Shown piece after piece: positions 21,886 to 31,187 of a stretch of 44,911 bases of DNA. The first letter of the stretch is position 1. The number at the start of each line of letters is the position of its first letter. This DNA is from Bacteroidota bacterium (GTDB lineage: Bacteria; Bacteroidota; Bacteroidia; Flavobacteriales; Weeksellaceae), in contig JAHIQD010000005.1 of assembly GCA_018902795.1 (NCBI GenBank), positions 1 through 44,911 of the forward strand, read 5' to 3'. The notes under the pieces are model-generated. The model had not been told where the DNA came from. It made no database searches and saw only the letters and a program-made list of their open reading frames with translations. Made by a program: the position numbers and the translations under genes.

Positions 21886-23880
21886 CTACAGCGTTTCTTT
21901 CAGCCATTCAAAAAATTCTCTCTGCCAAACCAAACCGTTGTGAGCATTAAGCACCCAGTGATTTTCATTCGGGAAATAAACAAATTTCGTTTTCAAACCG
22001 TGAAGTTTCGCAGCCTGAAAAGCTTCCTGTCCCTGTTCGTAAGGAACCCGGTAATCAATTCCACCCTGAACAATCATAATCGGTGTGTTCCATTTATTCA
22101 CAAAATTAGAAGGGTTAAATTCTGTATACGCCTTTGGTAAAGGCAGGTCCGTAGGTTTTCCTAAATCCCAGTTCGCAAACCAAAGCTCTTCGGTAGTTCC
22201 GTACCATGATTTCATGTCGAAAAGTCCGTCGTGCGCGATGAAAGTCTTAAAACGGTTATTGTGAATTCCGGCCAGCATGAATACACTGTATCCGCCGTAA
22301 CTTGCTCCTACTGCACCTATTCTTTCGCCATCTACGTAAGGAAGTGTTTTGGCAAAATCGGTTGCCGCAAGATAATCTTTCATCACCTGTCCGCCCCAGT
22401 CTTTGGAGATATCTTCATTCCATTTCGTTCCCCATCCAGGCATTCCGCGACGGTTGGGAGCGACAACGATATAACCGTTTGCCGCCATCAAAGCAGGGTT
22501 CCATCTTGTACTGAAAAACTGCGTCAATGCAGATTGTGGTCCGCCCTGGCAATATAACAAGGTTGGATATTTTTTGCTAGGATCGAAATCAGGCGGATAA
22601 ACAAACCAAACTCCCATTTCTTTTCCGTCGGTGGTTTTCACCATTTTCAGTTCGGTTTTTGAAGGGGTAAGTTTTGCGTAATTGTCTTTGTTAACATCAG
22701 TAACCTTCTTCATTTCACCGTTTTTCAAATCCACGGCATACAGATCTGCGTTATGATTCATATCCGTTCTTGCCACCAAAAGTGAATTTTTCTGCTGGGC
22801 AAAAATATCTGAAATATCAAAATCACCTTTTGTAATTTGCTGAACTTTCGCACCTTTCAGATCAACTGAAAAAAGCTGCTGGGTTCCGCGATACGCCGCA
22901 TTGAAATAAATATTTTTAGAATCTGCACTCCAGAAAGCTGTTCCGGTAACGCTTTCGTCCCACTTCGCCGTAAGATTGGTTACTTTGCCTGATTTCCAGT
23001 CCATGATTTTGAGGTCGTTCTTATCAGCTTCGTAGCCGTCTCTTTCCATGGAAAGCCACAACATTTTTTTCCCGTCCGCAGAAAACTTAGGACCTACATC
23101 GTAGCCCTTATTGCTTTCCGTTAAATTTTTGGTAGCACCTGAAGCTAAATCATACACAAAAATATCTGTGTTGGTCGACTGTGCATATTCTGCTCCGCTC
23201 AGTGGCTTGGTGACGTATAAAAGCTGTAACGAATCGGGGCTCCAGATAAAATCTTCTGTTCCGCCGAAAGGTCTTTGTGGGGCATCCCAAGGTTTTCCCT
23301 CCAGCAAATCTTTTGCAGAATCAATTTTTTCAGCAGTATTTACCACAAAAACGTGGTTGTATTTCCCTTCATTGAAATAATCCCAGTGACGGTGATTTAA
23401 ATCGGTATAAATATGAGCAGTCGTTTTCGGAACGTCGGTATACTTGTCCTTTCCCATTACCTTTTCAACCAAAACCTGCTTGCTGAACGCAATTTTTTTT
23501 CCGTCCGGAGCAATTACAATATTATCAACTTCACCAATGGTATAAAATTCAGTCCAGGTTTTTCCGGCATCTTTGGAAAGATAAATTTTGTCGCCTTCCT
23601 GCGCATAAATTCCGTTTTTATCCCATTGAACCAACGATTTTTTTCCTAAATCCAGATTGGTAGCCTCGGCGTTTTTGATATTTAAAAAATAATTTTTTCT
23701 GTGGGTTTTTTCGGTCTTTAAATCGACTTTACCAACATTATAAATTAAAGAAGACTGATCCGGTGAAACAGCAGAAACGCCCATTTTATTGAGCGTCCAG
23801 AGGGTTTCCGGTGTCATCACATTCTGTGCATTCATAAGAAAAGGCGCAACAATGGCGATAAGGGTGTGTTTAAGTTTCAT
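21886..23880 (-). CDS. Secreted S9 family prolyl-oligopeptidase-type peptidase
   Basis: This 664-residue serine peptidase has a signal peptide (MKLKHTLIAIVAPFLMNAQ), an N-terminal WD-like beta-propeller (about 25-420, with DPP-type repeats such as DFIWSPDSLQLLYV and GPKFSADGKKMLWLS) and a C-terminal alpha/beta-hydrolase domain. The catalytic triad is visible: S527 in GASYGGY, D609 in GGIDYRVP and H641 in NENHW. It is the acylaminoacyl-peptidase/DPP group of periplasmic peptide scavengers in Flavobacteriia. It has its own -7 element upstream, and ends at the bidirectional terminator. Confidence 0.94.
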   Translation of the reverse strand: MKLKHTLIAIVAPFLMNAQNVMTPETLWTLNKMGVSAVSPDQSSLIYNVGKVDLKTEKTHRKNYFLNIKNAEATNLDLGKKSLVQWDKNGIYAQEGDKIYLSKDAGKTWTEFYTIGEVDNIVIAPDGKKIAFSKQVLVEKVMGKDKYTDVPKTTAHIYTDLNHRHWDYFNEGKYNHVFVVNTAEKIDSAKDLLEGKPWDAPQRPFGGTEDFIWSPDSLQLLYVTKPLSGAEYAQSTNTDIFVYDLASGATKNLTESNKGYDVGPKFSADGKKMLWLSMERDGYEADKNDLKIMDWKSGKVTNLTAKWDESVTGTAFWSADSKNIYFNAAYRGTQQLFSVDLKGAKVQQITKGDFDISDIFAQQKNSLLVARTDMNHNADLYAVDLKNGEMKKVTDVNKDNYAKLTPSKTELKMVKTTDGKEMGVWFVYPPDFDPSKKYPTLLYCQGGPQSALTQFFSTRWNPALMAANGYIVVAPNRRGMPGWGTKWNEDISKDWGGQVMKDYLAATDFAKTLPYVDGERIGAVGASYGGYSVFMLAGIHNNRFKTFIAHDGLFDMKSWYGTTEELWFANWDLGKPTDLPLPKAYTEFNPSNFVNKWNTPIMIVQGGIDYRVPYEQGQEAFQAAKLHGLKTKFVYFPNENHWVLNAHNGLVWQREFFEWLKETL

Positions 23881-23917
23881 AAAAAATGAGTTTTATTGTC
23901 CGCGGGCTGCAGACAGA

Positions 23918-23925
23918 CAAAGATA
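23918..23925 (-). promoter_or_regulatory. -7 promoter element of the S9 peptidase gene
   Basis: The minus strand reads TATCTTTG, a full TAnnTTTG match, 38 nt before the ATG at 23880. A -33 TTG is not clear. Confidence 0.45.
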
Positions 23926-23951
23926 AATAATTAATAGGACTATCTTAACTG

Positions 23952-24419
23952 TTATTTCTTAATTTCATTAATAAATTCATCAGGATTTTCGGGTGAAATC
24001 ATATAAATTTTTCGTGACTTCATCGAGATTTTCACCTTCTTTCTGATATTGGTAACATACCAGACATCATTGCCGTTGAAATACCCGAAATATCCGAAAA
24101 GACCGCCGACTCCGAAAGTTCTGATGTTAAATCCTATCCTTTCATATTTTTCAATGGTCTGAATGTCGGCAACCGGAATTTTAATGTTCACAAAAGTAGT
24201 TTTAATGCTGATGATTTCTTTGTTAACGAAAATTCTAGGAATCATTAAATAAGAAGAAACCAATGCTGCAAACAAAATAACAATGGTAATCCACATAAAA
24301 GGCTCCCCACTTTTCCGGAAGAACAGAAGCATGATGATTGCTCCCACGCAAATTCCACCAAAAATAAAGGAGAAAATTTTAGTCAGTGAATCCATTTTCG
24401 CGGTTTGAAATTCTCTCAT
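23952..24419 (-). CDS. PH-domain-like membrane protein
   Basis: This 155-residue protein has two N-terminal membrane segments (about 14-32 and 41-60) and a C-terminal beta-rich part of the bacterial pleckstrin-homology type (NIKIPVADIQTIEKYERIG, FGYFGYFNG, VKISMKSRKIYMISPENP). The last motif, a short ending IDENTIFIED as PENPDEFI, is typical of such PH-like regulators of unknown role. It lies 12 bp downstream of the M1 peptidase gene and is probably co-transcribed with it. Confidence 0.65.
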   Translation of the reverse strand: MREFQTAKMDSLTKIFSFIFGGICVGAIIMLLFFRKSGEPFMWITIVILFAALVSSYLMIPRIFVNKEIISIKTTFVNIKIPVADIQTIEKYERIGFNIRTFGVGGLFGYFGYFNGNDVWYVTNIRKKVKISMKSRKIYMISPENPDEFINEIKK

Positions 24420-24430
24420 AACAAATTGAA

Positions 24431-26293
24431 TTAAAAATTAAAAACATTGTCAATCGGCGTGTAATCAAGATAAATTCCGCCGTTCAGTTTTACAGATTTC
24501 ACTTTTTTTGCCACCGGAATTTTGGTTTGAAAAGTCGAAGCATCTTTCCAAACTGAAGGGGTGAAATGCTTTTTGGAAACAGTTCCGTCAGTAAAAGTAA
24601 TTTCAATGTCAAAAGGAATAGCAAAACCACCAATATTTTCAATATTCAGGTTTAAATTTTTGTCTGCAACTTTAGCTGAATTCACCTTTAAATCGATATA
24701 ATGATTGGTGAAAAACCAGTTTTTCCAAAACCAGTTCAGATTCTGTCCGCTTCCGGTATTCATGCTGTTGAAAAAATCCCAGGGCATGGGATGCTTTCCG
24801 TTCCATGTATTCATATAAAAGTGCAGCGATTTTTTAAAAATTTTCTCCCCAAGCAAATCTTTCAGCGCTAAGTAAGAAAAAGCAGGTTTAATATAAGAGT
24901 TATTGCCATATCCGGCTCCGGAAACCTGTGTACTCATTGAAATAATCGGCTGATCCTGTTCTGCGGAAGGATCATTGATGTATCTTTTCACGCGGAAATC
25001 AGTGAACATTTTGTCATTGAATTCTTTGCCGTTTTCATCTTCGCCAATCAAATATTCCAGTGCGGTTGCCCAGCCTTCATCCATAAAAGCATACCGCGTT
25101 TCATTAATTCCCATAAAGAACGGAAAATACGTGTGCGCAATTTCGTGATCTACGGTTTGTCTGGAGTCGGCAAAATTATCGGGAATCGCGGTATCATTCA
25201 CCATCATTGGATATTCCATATCGGCAAATCCCTGAAAAGCAGTCATCGTTGGATATGGATATTCAATTCCGGGCCAGTTTTCAGAAAACCATTTGATGCA
25301 GTATTTTTGCCATTCTACATATTTCTCAAAATCTGCAGTTCCTGCGTTGTAAGTTGCCTGAATACTTACCTTTTTCGATTTTAGCTGAACACTTGAAGCG
25401 TCCCAAATATAAGTTGAACTCAAACCAAAAGTAAAATCAGTAATATTCTGAGCGGTAAATTTCCAGCTGTTTAAAGGATTCTGTTTCGTTACTTTTTGAT
25501 TCAGCATTTCATCTCTCGTTGTCACATGAACGATTTCATCACTTGTTAATGACTTTTTAAACCTGCTTAAAATTTCAGGTTGCAAAACTTCTTCAGGATT
25601 TTTCAGAACTCCGGTGGCATACACGACATAATTTTTCGGAGCAGTAACGGAAACTTCATAATTATTAAAATCGTTATAAAACTCGTTACGGTTCATGTGC
25701 GGAAGCCTGTCCCAGCCGTTGTAATCGTCATATACCGAAATTCGTGGATAGGCGTAAGCGCAGAAAAAAGTAGTTTCGTCAATTTGCCCTTCCCTGTTAC
25801 TTTCTTTCGACAACGGATATTCCCAGACAATCTTGAACTCATTTTTCGATTTGGGAAACATTGGAGTATTAAGTTTGAGTTCATAAAAAGTTTCCCAGTC
25901 ATCACTGTTTACGTTGTAAATTGTTCCGTTCACAGAAAGTGATTTTATCTTGAGCCCCTCGCTTAAAAATTCGCTGGAAACTTTTCCTGCTCGTGGTGAA
26001 GTGGGTTTATGAAGATTGGTGACAAATCTTATAACTGCGGTTTTCAGAGTATCAGGAGAATTATTAAAATAATCAATGGTTTCTGATCCTGAAACTGTTT
26101 TCTTATCGGTATTGACCTGAAAATCTATTTTATAATTCCCACCGTTCTGCCAGTAATTTTTTCCGGGTTTACCATCGTCGGATCGCGTTTGCTTAGTGTA
26201 AGCTTTTTTTATATTTCTCGGATAATAGAGTTGCTGCCCGAAAATATTTCCGGCAAAGAAAAACAGGATAAGTGAGATCAAAAATTTATTCAT
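24431..26293 (-). CDS. Secreted M1 family metallopeptidase
   Basis: From the ATG at 26293 the protein has 620 residues with a signal peptide (MNKFLISLILFFFAGNIFGQ). The gluzincin zinc site HEIAH is at about 383-387 with the third ligand Glu at about 406 (DEGWA), and a GAMEN-like substrate loop GFADMEYPMM precedes it. The N-terminal half is the beta-saddle domain of M1 aminopeptidases. No type IX sorting domain is evident. The longer frame from 26323 is rejected because the -7 element TACTTTTG lies at 26311-26318, downstream of that start. It probably trims peptides in the periplasm. Confidence 0.93.
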   Translation of the reverse strand: MNKFLISLILFFFAGNIFGQQLYYPRNIKKAYTKQTRSDDGKPGKNYWQNGGNYKIDFQVNTDKKTVSGSETIDYFNNSPDTLKTAVIRFVTNLHKPTSPRAGKVSSEFLSEGLKIKSLSVNGTIYNVNSDDWETFYELKLNTPMFPKSKNEFKIVWEYPLSKESNREGQIDETTFFCAYAYPRISVYDDYNGWDRLPHMNRNEFYNDFNNYEVSVTAPKNYVVYATGVLKNPEEVLQPEILSRFKKSLTSDEIVHVTTRDEMLNQKVTKQNPLNSWKFTAQNITDFTFGLSSTYIWDASSVQLKSKKVSIQATYNAGTADFEKYVEWQKYCIKWFSENWPGIEYPYPTMTAFQGFADMEYPMMVNDTAIPDNFADSRQTVDHEIAHTYFPFFMGINETRYAFMDEGWATALEYLIGEDENGKEFNDKMFTDFRVKRYINDPSAEQDQPIISMSTQVSGAGYGNNSYIKPAFSYLALKDLLGEKIFKKSLHFYMNTWNGKHPMPWDFFNSMNTGSGQNLNWFWKNWFFTNHYIDLKVNSAKVADKNLNLNIENIGGFAIPFDIEITFTDGTVSKKHFTPSVWKDASTFQTKIPVAKKVKSVKLNGGIYLDYTPIDNVFNF

Positions 26294-26310
26294 AATAGGG
26301 AATTGATAAT

Positions 26311-26318
26311 CAAAAGTA
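26311..26318 (-). promoter_or_regulatory. -7 promoter element of the M1 peptidase gene
   Basis: The minus strand reads TACTTTTG, a full TAnnTTTG match, 17 nt before the ATG at 26293. The leader would be about 13 nt. Confidence 0.5.
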
Positions 26319-26389
26319 ATCAATAATTAAATATTTATATAGTAATTAAAAACTAAAGACGTAATTTTATAACCCATAACATTTTTTAT

Positions 26390-27229
26390 ATGAAGAAAAT
26401 TTTATCTTTTATTTTCCTGTTAGCGATTACACTTTCATTTTCGCAAAGCACTATGTTTACGCCATATGAGGCTTGGTTTCAGAACTCAGGAACTGTAACA
26501 ATCCAAAGTGATAACTCGATGATTTATTATACTGTAGACGGAACGGAACCTACTTTAAGTTCGCCATCCGCTGTAAATCAAATTGGAATTCCTGTTTCAC
26601 AGACAACGACTTTTAAGGCTTTTTCGGTTCGGTACGGCACCACATCTCCCGTGGAAACAGTGAAATATTATGTCGGTAACTATCCGACTCCCAGATTATT
26701 CTTTAAACCGCCGGCGAACTGGACTTCTTCCTGCGCTTACTCGAATATCATCGAACCGAGAACAATGGTCGATTTTTGGGAACCGGGTCAACAAATGCCA
26801 TCTGCATGTGAGGGCTGGAAGAAAATCAATGCGAGTTTTGCTGTTGGATATATTACTTTTAATAACTGTCTCGTCTATTCGCCATTCTGGCAAACTTCTC
26901 CGAGTTTTATGACGGCGACTGATATTTTTTATGATTTTTCTGATGGCTTTATTACTAATCCGCCAGTTTGTTTATTAGCTTCCGGTGAAGTTTCCGGCAA
27001 GGCCGTATCCATAAAAATATTTCCGAACCCCGTTCAGGAAATCCTGAAAGTAGATTCGGAAATAAAATTCTTAAGTTACGAAATCACTGATGCTTCCGGA
27101 AAAATGTTTGAAAGCAAAATGTTAGTGAATAATCTGGTCAATGTTTCCCGGCTGAGCAGCGGTCTTTATTTTCTTAAACTGATAAATGCTGATCAGAGAT
27201 TGCATTATATCAGATTTATCAAGAATTAA
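26390..27229 (+). CDS. Type IX-secreted protein with chitobiase-like domain
   Basis: This 279-residue secreted protein has a signal peptide (MKKILSFIFLLAITLSFSQ), then a chitobiase/beta-hexosaminidase C-terminal-like domain at about 25-105 (SMIYYTVDGTEPTLSS, VSQTTTFKAFSVRYG), and a central Cys/Trp-containing region. A Por-type sorting domain follows at about 205-279 (IFPNPVQEILKVDSE, SGLYFLKL). The sorting domain sends it through the type IX system to the cell surface or medium. A catalytic function cannot be seen; the central region may be a ligand-binding module. It converges with the holin-like gene on the other strand. Confidence 0.88.
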   Translation: MKKILSFIFLLAITLSFSQSTMFTPYEAWFQNSGTVTIQSDNSMIYYTVDGTEPTLSSPSAVNQIGIPVSQTTTFKAFSVRYGTTSPVETVKYYVGNYPTPRLFFKPPANWTSSCAYSNIIEPRTMVDFWEPGQQMPSACEGWKKINASFAVGYITFNNCLVYSPFWQTSPSFMTATDIFYDFSDGFITNPPVCLLASGEVSGKAVSIKIFPNPVQEILKVDSEIKFLSYEITDASGKMFESKMLVNNLVNVSRLSSGLYFLKLINADQRLHYIRFIKN

Positions 27230-27236
27230 ATGATAA

Positions 27237-27584
27237 TTAATCCTTAGAGGAACTGAAAATACCGCTAAGCAGTGACGTGATGAGCGATAGTGCGATACTG
27301 AAGATAAAAGCCCACCAGAAACCGTCAACTTTCATTCCGTCAATAAAATAATCAGCGATTAAGATAACCAGTGCGTTGATCACCAGGGAAAAAAGACCCA
27401 GGGTAATAATCGTTAAAGGCAAACCTAAAATTTTGAGAACCGGAGTGACTATTAAATTCAGCACTCCTAAAACGATGGCGAAAATCAGTGCGGTAGAAAA
27501 ACCGTCGAAATGAACACCGGATAAAACTTTGGTAAGAAAAAATGCCACCACTGCGGTGACGAGAAGTCGGATAATTAGATTCAT
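27237..27584 (-). CDS. Holin-like membrane protein (phage_holin_4_2 / DUF360)
   Basis: This 115-residue protein consists almost only of four hydrophobic helices (about 3-22, 27-50, 56-80, 88-110), with the family signature GVLNLIVTPVLKILGLPLTIITLGLFSLVINALV split around residues 40-75. Despite the name, members are chromosomal membrane proteins of unknown function in many bacteria. Nothing nearby suggests a phage lysis cassette. It precedes nothing obvious in an operon; the DUF2147 gene is 29 bp upstream on the same strand. Confidence 0.88.
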   Translation of the reverse strand: MNLIIRLLVTAVVAFFLTKVLSGVHFDGFSTALIFAIVLGVLNLIVTPVLKILGLPLTIITLGLFSLVINALVILIADYFIDGMKVDGFWWAFIFSIALSLITSLLSGIFSSSKD

Positions 27585-27613
27585 AGTTTATTGTTTTCTG
27601 TTTTGTTCTTAGT

Positions 27614-28081
27614 TTATAGTTTTGTAAATGTTGTATTATTTATTTTTTTAAATGACATCGACTTTCCGATCCATTTATATTTCCAGTAACCTCTTACCTT
27701 CAGCGTTCCGTCTTTGGCTAAACTTGCGGAAGAATCCCAATACTTGCCACATGTGGCATCATAAATTCTTCCGTTTTCCCAAGACTGATAATCGGGATTG
27801 TATTTTAATCCTTCCAAAATTTCCATACCGATAATTTTTCTGCTCCGCATTTTCGGATCGGGGTTTTCAGTGTCACAACGCAGATGCATGGGCTTCCCGC
27901 TTCCTTTCGTATCATCGAACCAAAGAACTTTCGCACGGTATTCCCCTTTCAGTTTATACACTTCCACCGCAACGCTATTGTCCGTTGCGAGCCAGTTCCC
28001 TATCACATTATCAGCTTTTGACTGTGCACTGAAATTCAGAAAGCAAAAGCAAAACAAGAGTAAAAAATTTCTTCCAATCAT
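27614..28081 (-). CDS. DUF2147 family secreted protein
   Basis: This 155-residue protein begins with an export signal (MIGRNFLLLFCFCFLNFSAQ). The mature part has the DUF2147 features: IGNWLATDNSVAVEVYK at about 25-41, GREYRAKVLWFDD-like strands, KIIGMEILEGLKY (about 83-95) and a late ENGRIYDATCGKYWDSSASL, then LKVRGYWKYKWIGKS. It is a small beta-rich periplasmic or surface protein of unknown role. The 230-bp gap upstream holds two hairpins (28236-28254 and 28267-28296). Confidence 0.88.
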   Translation of the reverse strand: MIGRNFLLLFCFCFLNFSAQSKADNVIGNWLATDNSVAVEVYKLKGEYRAKVLWFDDTKGSGKPMHLRCDTENPDPKMRSRKIIGMEILEGLKYNPDYQSWENGRIYDATCGKYWDSSASLAKDGTLKVRGYWKYKWIGKSMSFKKINNTTFTKL

Positions 28082-28235
28082 AACAGTTGCTATTCAAGTT
28101 GCTTGCCAATATCTTAAACTGTCGCCAGAAAAGATCAAGAACAGCAGGCTTTTGATATTTATTTTCTTTTAAAATAACGGAAAAAAAATTAAAAAATTTT
28201 CCCTATTCTTGACAAGTCAAAATTATTTAAGAAAC

Positions 28236-28254
28236 AGCGGTACAGATTACCGCT
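28236..28254. repeat. Inverted repeat in the gap between DUF2147 and hppA genes
   Basis: A perfect 7-bp stem AGCGGTA/TACCGCT with a five-base loop lies just downstream of the hppA terminator, with no T-tract on either side. It could be a secondary hairpin or an operator for the DUF2147 gene. Confidence 0.3.
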
Positions 28255-28266
28255 ATAAGACCGGAC

Positions 28267-28296
28267 AAAAAAAATCCCGACTTGCAGCCGGGATTT
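28267..28296 (-). terminator. Intrinsic terminator after hppA
   Basis: On the minus strand an 8-bp stem AAATCCCG/CGGGATTT is followed by a long T-tract (eight T in total), 18 bp after the hppA stop. Confidence 0.88.
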
Positions 28297-28313
28297 AATA
28301 TTGGTCAGTCTTT

Positions 28314-31043
28314 TTATAAGCTTAAAACTCTCACGTCGATTCTTCTGTTCTGTGCTTTACATTCATCGGTATCATTTGCGGCGCATACCGGGAATTGCGA
28401 GCCATAACCTTCGGCTTCAATTCTGTCACCTGCAATTCCCATTTCGAGTAATTTCAGTTTTGCTGTTTGTGCACGCAGATTCGATAATTTCAGATTGCTC
28501 TCTTCGTTACCTGTATTATCAGTATAGCCTCCTAATTTCACTTTTAGATTTGGATAAGCATTCATAATTTCAGCCAAATTAGTCAGTGCCGTTTCAGATC
28601 CGGGCTTCAGATCGCTGCTTCCCGTTTGAAAATAAAGGTTTTCAATCGTATACCATTTATTTGGATCTAAAACAGTCTTGTCTTGTAGTTGTATACCGTT
28701 GTAAAGAGCATATAGCTGGCTGTTTTTGCCCATTGCAATGCTTTTATCGGATAATTTAACCTGCTGAAGATCTCCGGTATCATAAACAAAATCACCGTCT
28801 GCATTTAAAGTTCCTTTTACTTGCGGAACAACTGTAGTTCCTGCATCCATTCCCTGTACAGTTCCGGTGGTGATTCCTGACATTTTGTTAAGGTTTTCCA
28901 GCTTCACTCTTCTGTTTTCATCAATTTTATCTTTGTGCAAAACAGCCAATGTTGGTGCAATAACCAATGAAACAATCGACATCAGTTTGATCAGAATATT
29001 CATGGATGGACCTGATGTATCTTTGAAAGGATCACCTACAGTATCTCCTGTTACAGAAGCTTTATGAGGTTCCGATCCTTTGTAATAGGTTTTTCCGTTG
29101 ATATCAACTCCTTTTTCGAATGATTTTTTAGCGTTATCCCAAGCTCCACCAGCATTGTTCTGGAACATTCCCATCAATACACCGGATACGGTTGCACCTG
29201 CCAAAAATCCACCCAACACTTCAGGACCGAAAATAAAACCCACTAAAAGCGGAGAAATAAGTGCTATTGCGCCCGGAAGCAACATCTTTTTAATTGATGC
29301 ATCAGTAGAAATTGCTACACATTTTTCATATTCCGGAGTTGCTTTGCCTTCTAAAATTCCCGGAATTTCCCGGAACTGGCGGCGAACTTCTTCTACCATC
29401 GCCATCGCCGCTTCTCCAACTGCTTTGATTGCCAACGAAGAAAAGATAAACGGAATCATTGCTCCAACAAATAAACCGGCAAGTACGTCGGCATGGTAAA
29501 TATCAATACTATCGATACCAGCTATCCCAACAAATGCTGCAAATAATGCAAGCGCCGTTAAAGCTGCAGAAGCAATGGCAAAGCCTTTTCCTGTTGCTGC
29601 GGTAGTATTTCCTACTGCATCTAAAATATCGGTTCTTTCACGAACTTCTTTTGGTAATTCACTCATTTCAGCAATCCCACCGGCATTGTCAGCGATAGGT
29701 CCAAAAGCATCGATTGCCAGCTGCATTGCTGTAGTAGCCATCATACCTGCCGCGGCAATTGCAACACCATAAAGTCCTGCGCAAAGGAAAGATCCGTAAA
29801 TACCTCCTGCTAAAACTAAAATTGGTAATAAAGTAGATTCCATCCCCACTGCGAGTCCACCGATAATATTGGTCGCATGGCCTGTGGAAGACTGTTTTAC
29901 AATACTCTTCACCGGCCTTTTTCCCATTGCGGTGTAATATTCAGTAATAATACTCATTAATGTGCCTACGACCAGACCAACTATAATTGCTCCGAATACA
30001 CCCATTTTGGTGAATTCATGACCTCTTAACGTCATGGTTTCCGGCATAAGATAATTAACAAGGAAATAAGAAGAAAGTGCGGTAAGAACGATACTTCCCC
30101 AGTTTCCTAAATTCAGTGCGTTCTGCACGGGTGCAGTATCCAGGTCTGTATTTTCAGCAATTTTCACGAATAAAGTTCCGATCATCGAAAATATAATTCC
30201 TGTTCCGGCAATCAGCATCGGCAAAAGAATGGGTGCATAACCTCCGAAAGCATCCTGAGAGAAAGTTTCTCTACCCAACACCATTGTTGCTAAAACAGTC
30301 GCAACGTAAGACCCGAACAAGTCAGCTCCCATGCCGGCAACATCGCCAACATTATCTCCAACATTATCTGCAATGGTCGCAGGGTTTCTTGGATCATCTT
30401 CCGGAATTCCGGCTTCTACTTTTCCCACTAAATCGGCACCCACATCGGCGGCCTTTGTATAAATTCCTCCTCCTACTCTTGCAAAAAGCGCAATAGATTC
30501 TGCACCCAAAGAAAATCCGGTAAGAATTTCTATTGTTCTTTCCATTTCATGGGTATCTACTGCTGCATCAGGAGCGAAGATCTGTTTGATAATTAAAAAT
30601 AATGAACCTAAACCTAAAACTGCAAGTCCTGCAACCCCCATTCCCATTACGGAACCTCCGGTGAAAGAAACCTTCAAAGCTTTGGACAGAGAGGTTTTCG
30701 CAGCTTCGGCTGTTCTTACGTTTGCTTTGGTTGCAATTTTCATCCCGATAAATCCTGCCAGTGCAGAAAGTATTGCCCCGAAAACAAATGCAAGACCAAT
30801 ACTCCAATGTGAATTGGCATTTGAAGCTCCCATCAAAGCAAGTAAAACCGCTACAATGGCAACAAAATACAGCATAATTTTGTATTCCGCTTTTAAGAAA
30901 GCCATCGCTCCGTCTGCAATATGACCGCTGATCTCTTTCATACGGTCGCTACCAGCATTCTGTTTACTCACCCAGGAACTCTGAATAAAAGTGTAGATTA
31001 AGGCAATAATACCAAAGATGGGTACTAAAATAAATAAATTCAT
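28314..31043 (-). CDS. hppA: Membrane pyrophosphatase fused to an OmpA-like domain
   Basis: This 909-residue protein has an ion-pumping pyrophosphatase core (1 to about 700, some 16 helices) joined to an OmpA-like domain at about 797-909. Core motifs are DVGADLVGKVE (200-210) and DDPRNPATIADNVGDNVGD (216-234). K+-dependence is suggested by GNTTAATGKG (478-487), with Ala and Gly where K+-independent enzymes have Lys and Thr. The gate Glu of Na+ pumps is absent (DLFGSY at 241-246), while E182 in GAESIALF sits in helix 5, a pattern I associate with the K+-dependent H+ pumps of Flavobacterium. The OmpA part has the peptidoglycan-binding Asp and Arg (GYTDNTGN, NRRIDVRV). Both termini of such enzymes face the periplasm, so the fusion is topologically sound. 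Confidence 0.95.
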   Translation of the reverse strand: MNLFILVPIFGIIALIYTFIQSSWVSKQNAGSDRMKEISGHIADGAMAFLKAEYKIMLYFVAIVAVLLALMGASNANSHWSIGLAFVFGAILSALAGFIGMKIATKANVRTAEAAKTSLSKALKVSFTGGSVMGMGVAGLAVLGLGSLFLIIKQIFAPDAAVDTHEMERTIEILTGFSLGAESIALFARVGGGIYTKAADVGADLVGKVEAGIPEDDPRNPATIADNVGDNVGDVAGMGADLFGSYVATVLATMVLGRETFSQDAFGGYAPILLPMLIAGTGIIFSMIGTLFVKIAENTDLDTAPVQNALNLGNWGSIVLTALSSYFLVNYLMPETMTLRGHEFTKMGVFGAIIVGLVVGTLMSIITEYYTAMGKRPVKSIVKQSSTGHATNIIGGLAVGMESTLLPILVLAGGIYGSFLCAGLYGVAIAAAGMMATTAMQLAIDAFGPIADNAGGIAEMSELPKEVRERTDILDAVGNTTAATGKGFAIASAALTALALFAAFVGIAGIDSIDIYHADVLAGLFVGAMIPFIFSSLAIKAVGEAAMAMVEEVRRQFREIPGILEGKATPEYEKCVAISTDASIKKMLLPGAIALISPLLVGFIFGPEVLGGFLAGATVSGVLMGMFQNNAGGAWDNAKKSFEKGVDINGKTYYKGSEPHKASVTGDTVGDPFKDTSGPSMNILIKLMSIVSLVIAPTLAVLHKDKIDENRRVKLENLNKMSGITTGTVQGMDAGTTVVPQVKGTLNADGDFVYDTGDLQQVKLSDKSIAMGKNSQLYALYNGIQLQDKTVLDPNKWYTIENLYFQTGSSDLKPGSETALTNLAEIMNAYPNLKVKLGGYTDNTGNEESNLKLSNLRAQTAKLKLLEMGIAGDRIEAEGYGSQFPVCAANDTDECKAQNRRIDVRVLSL

Positions 31044-31130
31044 AGATTATTTTTTAGATGTTAACATTTTGTTAAATAAAATCTTAACCGAAAATACACA
31101 TTTATTTTAAATTATCTATTATTAAATGCT

Positions 31131-31162
31131 AAAAAACAAAGGACAGATGCGTGCATCTGTCC
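31131..31162 (-). terminator. Intrinsic terminator after ppa
   Basis: On the minus strand a perfect 10-bp stem GGACAGATGC/GCATCTGTCC (two central bases) is followed by a T-rich tract ending in six T. It separates ppa (stop 31188) from hppA (start 31043). Confidence 0.8.
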
Positions 31163-31187
31163 TTTTAAAGTGAATATAAATTTGGTT

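Noticed and set aside
30233..30496. Plus-strand frames opposite hppA and other large genes
   Set aside because: They are shadows of conserved coding sequence on the other strand, with unlikely amino-acid composition.
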